Of a stretch of DNA of 21,117 nt, positions 21,014 through 21,117 are shown one piece after another. Made by a program: the position numbers and the translations under genes. Each line of letters begins with the position of its first letter. The stretch's first letter is position 1. Source of the DNA: a virus; the IMG/VR virus record IMGVR_UViG_3300047163_000186, positions 1 through 21,117 of that record. One strand, 5' to 3'. A model generated the notes under the pieces. It had not been told where the DNA came from. It saw only the letters and a program-made list of their open reading frames with translations, and made no database searches.

Positions 21014-21117
21014 AAGGACCCGGTGCCACGGGGGAACGTGCCGGTCGAACAGCACTCGACGCCTGTCCGTAGCCCGCGGTCGCCACCAAACGTACGAAAA
21101 CACGCCCAAAAAATCAA

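Noticed and set aside
1-21117. CRISPR arrays, insertion sequences, integrase, long terminal repeats
   Set aside because: None visible; no regularly spaced repeats, transposase or recombinase motifs were seen.

Overview
The window looks like part of a tailed double-stranded DNA phage (or prophage) genome of a GC-rich bacterial host. The evidence is a recognisable packaging and head-assembly order on the minus strand: small terminase, large terminase, portal, scaffold-like protein, major capsid protein, then decoration-like, fibre-like, connector-like and beta-propeller-like proteins. No tape-measure, tail-tube or sheath gene is seen, and the connector and propeller-like genes suggest a short-tailed (podovirus-type) virion. 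That morphology is inference. The host cannot be named. Genes use ATG and GTG starts, Shine-Dalgarno sites and stop/start overlaps (TAATG, ATGA, TAGTG) typical of bacterial viruses.

Layout from right to left along the main operon (minus strand): 18052-16497 holds small early genes (an Acb2/Tad1-hairpin-like protein, two unrecognised proteins, a KGG-motif protein, a one-pass membrane protein). 16500-13098 is the packaging block (terS-like, a zinc-knuckle plus LuxR-type HTH protein, an internally duplicated acidic protein, terL). 13048-8991 is a portal block containing a FmdB-like zinc-ribbon protein, three small proteins sharing an MYGxLL N-terminus, an internally duplicated protein and the portal. 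This block is bracketed by two identical 18-base repeats. 8902-4156 is the capsid block (45-aa very basic protein, scaffold-like, major capsid, 66-aa protein, decoration-like, three small or medium unknowns). 4147-1 is the connector/tail block (fibre-like protein, connector-like protein, and a beta-propeller-like protein that runs off the left edge; its 553-residue reading frame is open to base 1).

On the plus strand, a compact islet at 18454-20139 reads away from the structural operon: seven small overlapping genes, including three small zinc-knuckle/ribbon proteins and a DUF2493-type SLOG protein. The divergent region 18053-18453 contains two good sigma70-like promoters, a tandem octamer and a hairpin with an AAGGAG in its loop. 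Further right are a plus-strand HNH endonuclease (20442-20861) and a minus-strand tRNA-Gly(TCC)-like gene (20939-21013) with an imperfect 5' half.

Main points for a second look: the large terminase reading frame continues about 65 codons upstream of its first ATG but has no ATG, GTG or TTG there, so a frameshift or sequence error is likely; the Acb2-like cyclic-nucleotide sponge candidate; the MYGxLL family and flanking 18-base repeats; and an extra beta-rich domain that appears to be inserted in three different virion proteins.
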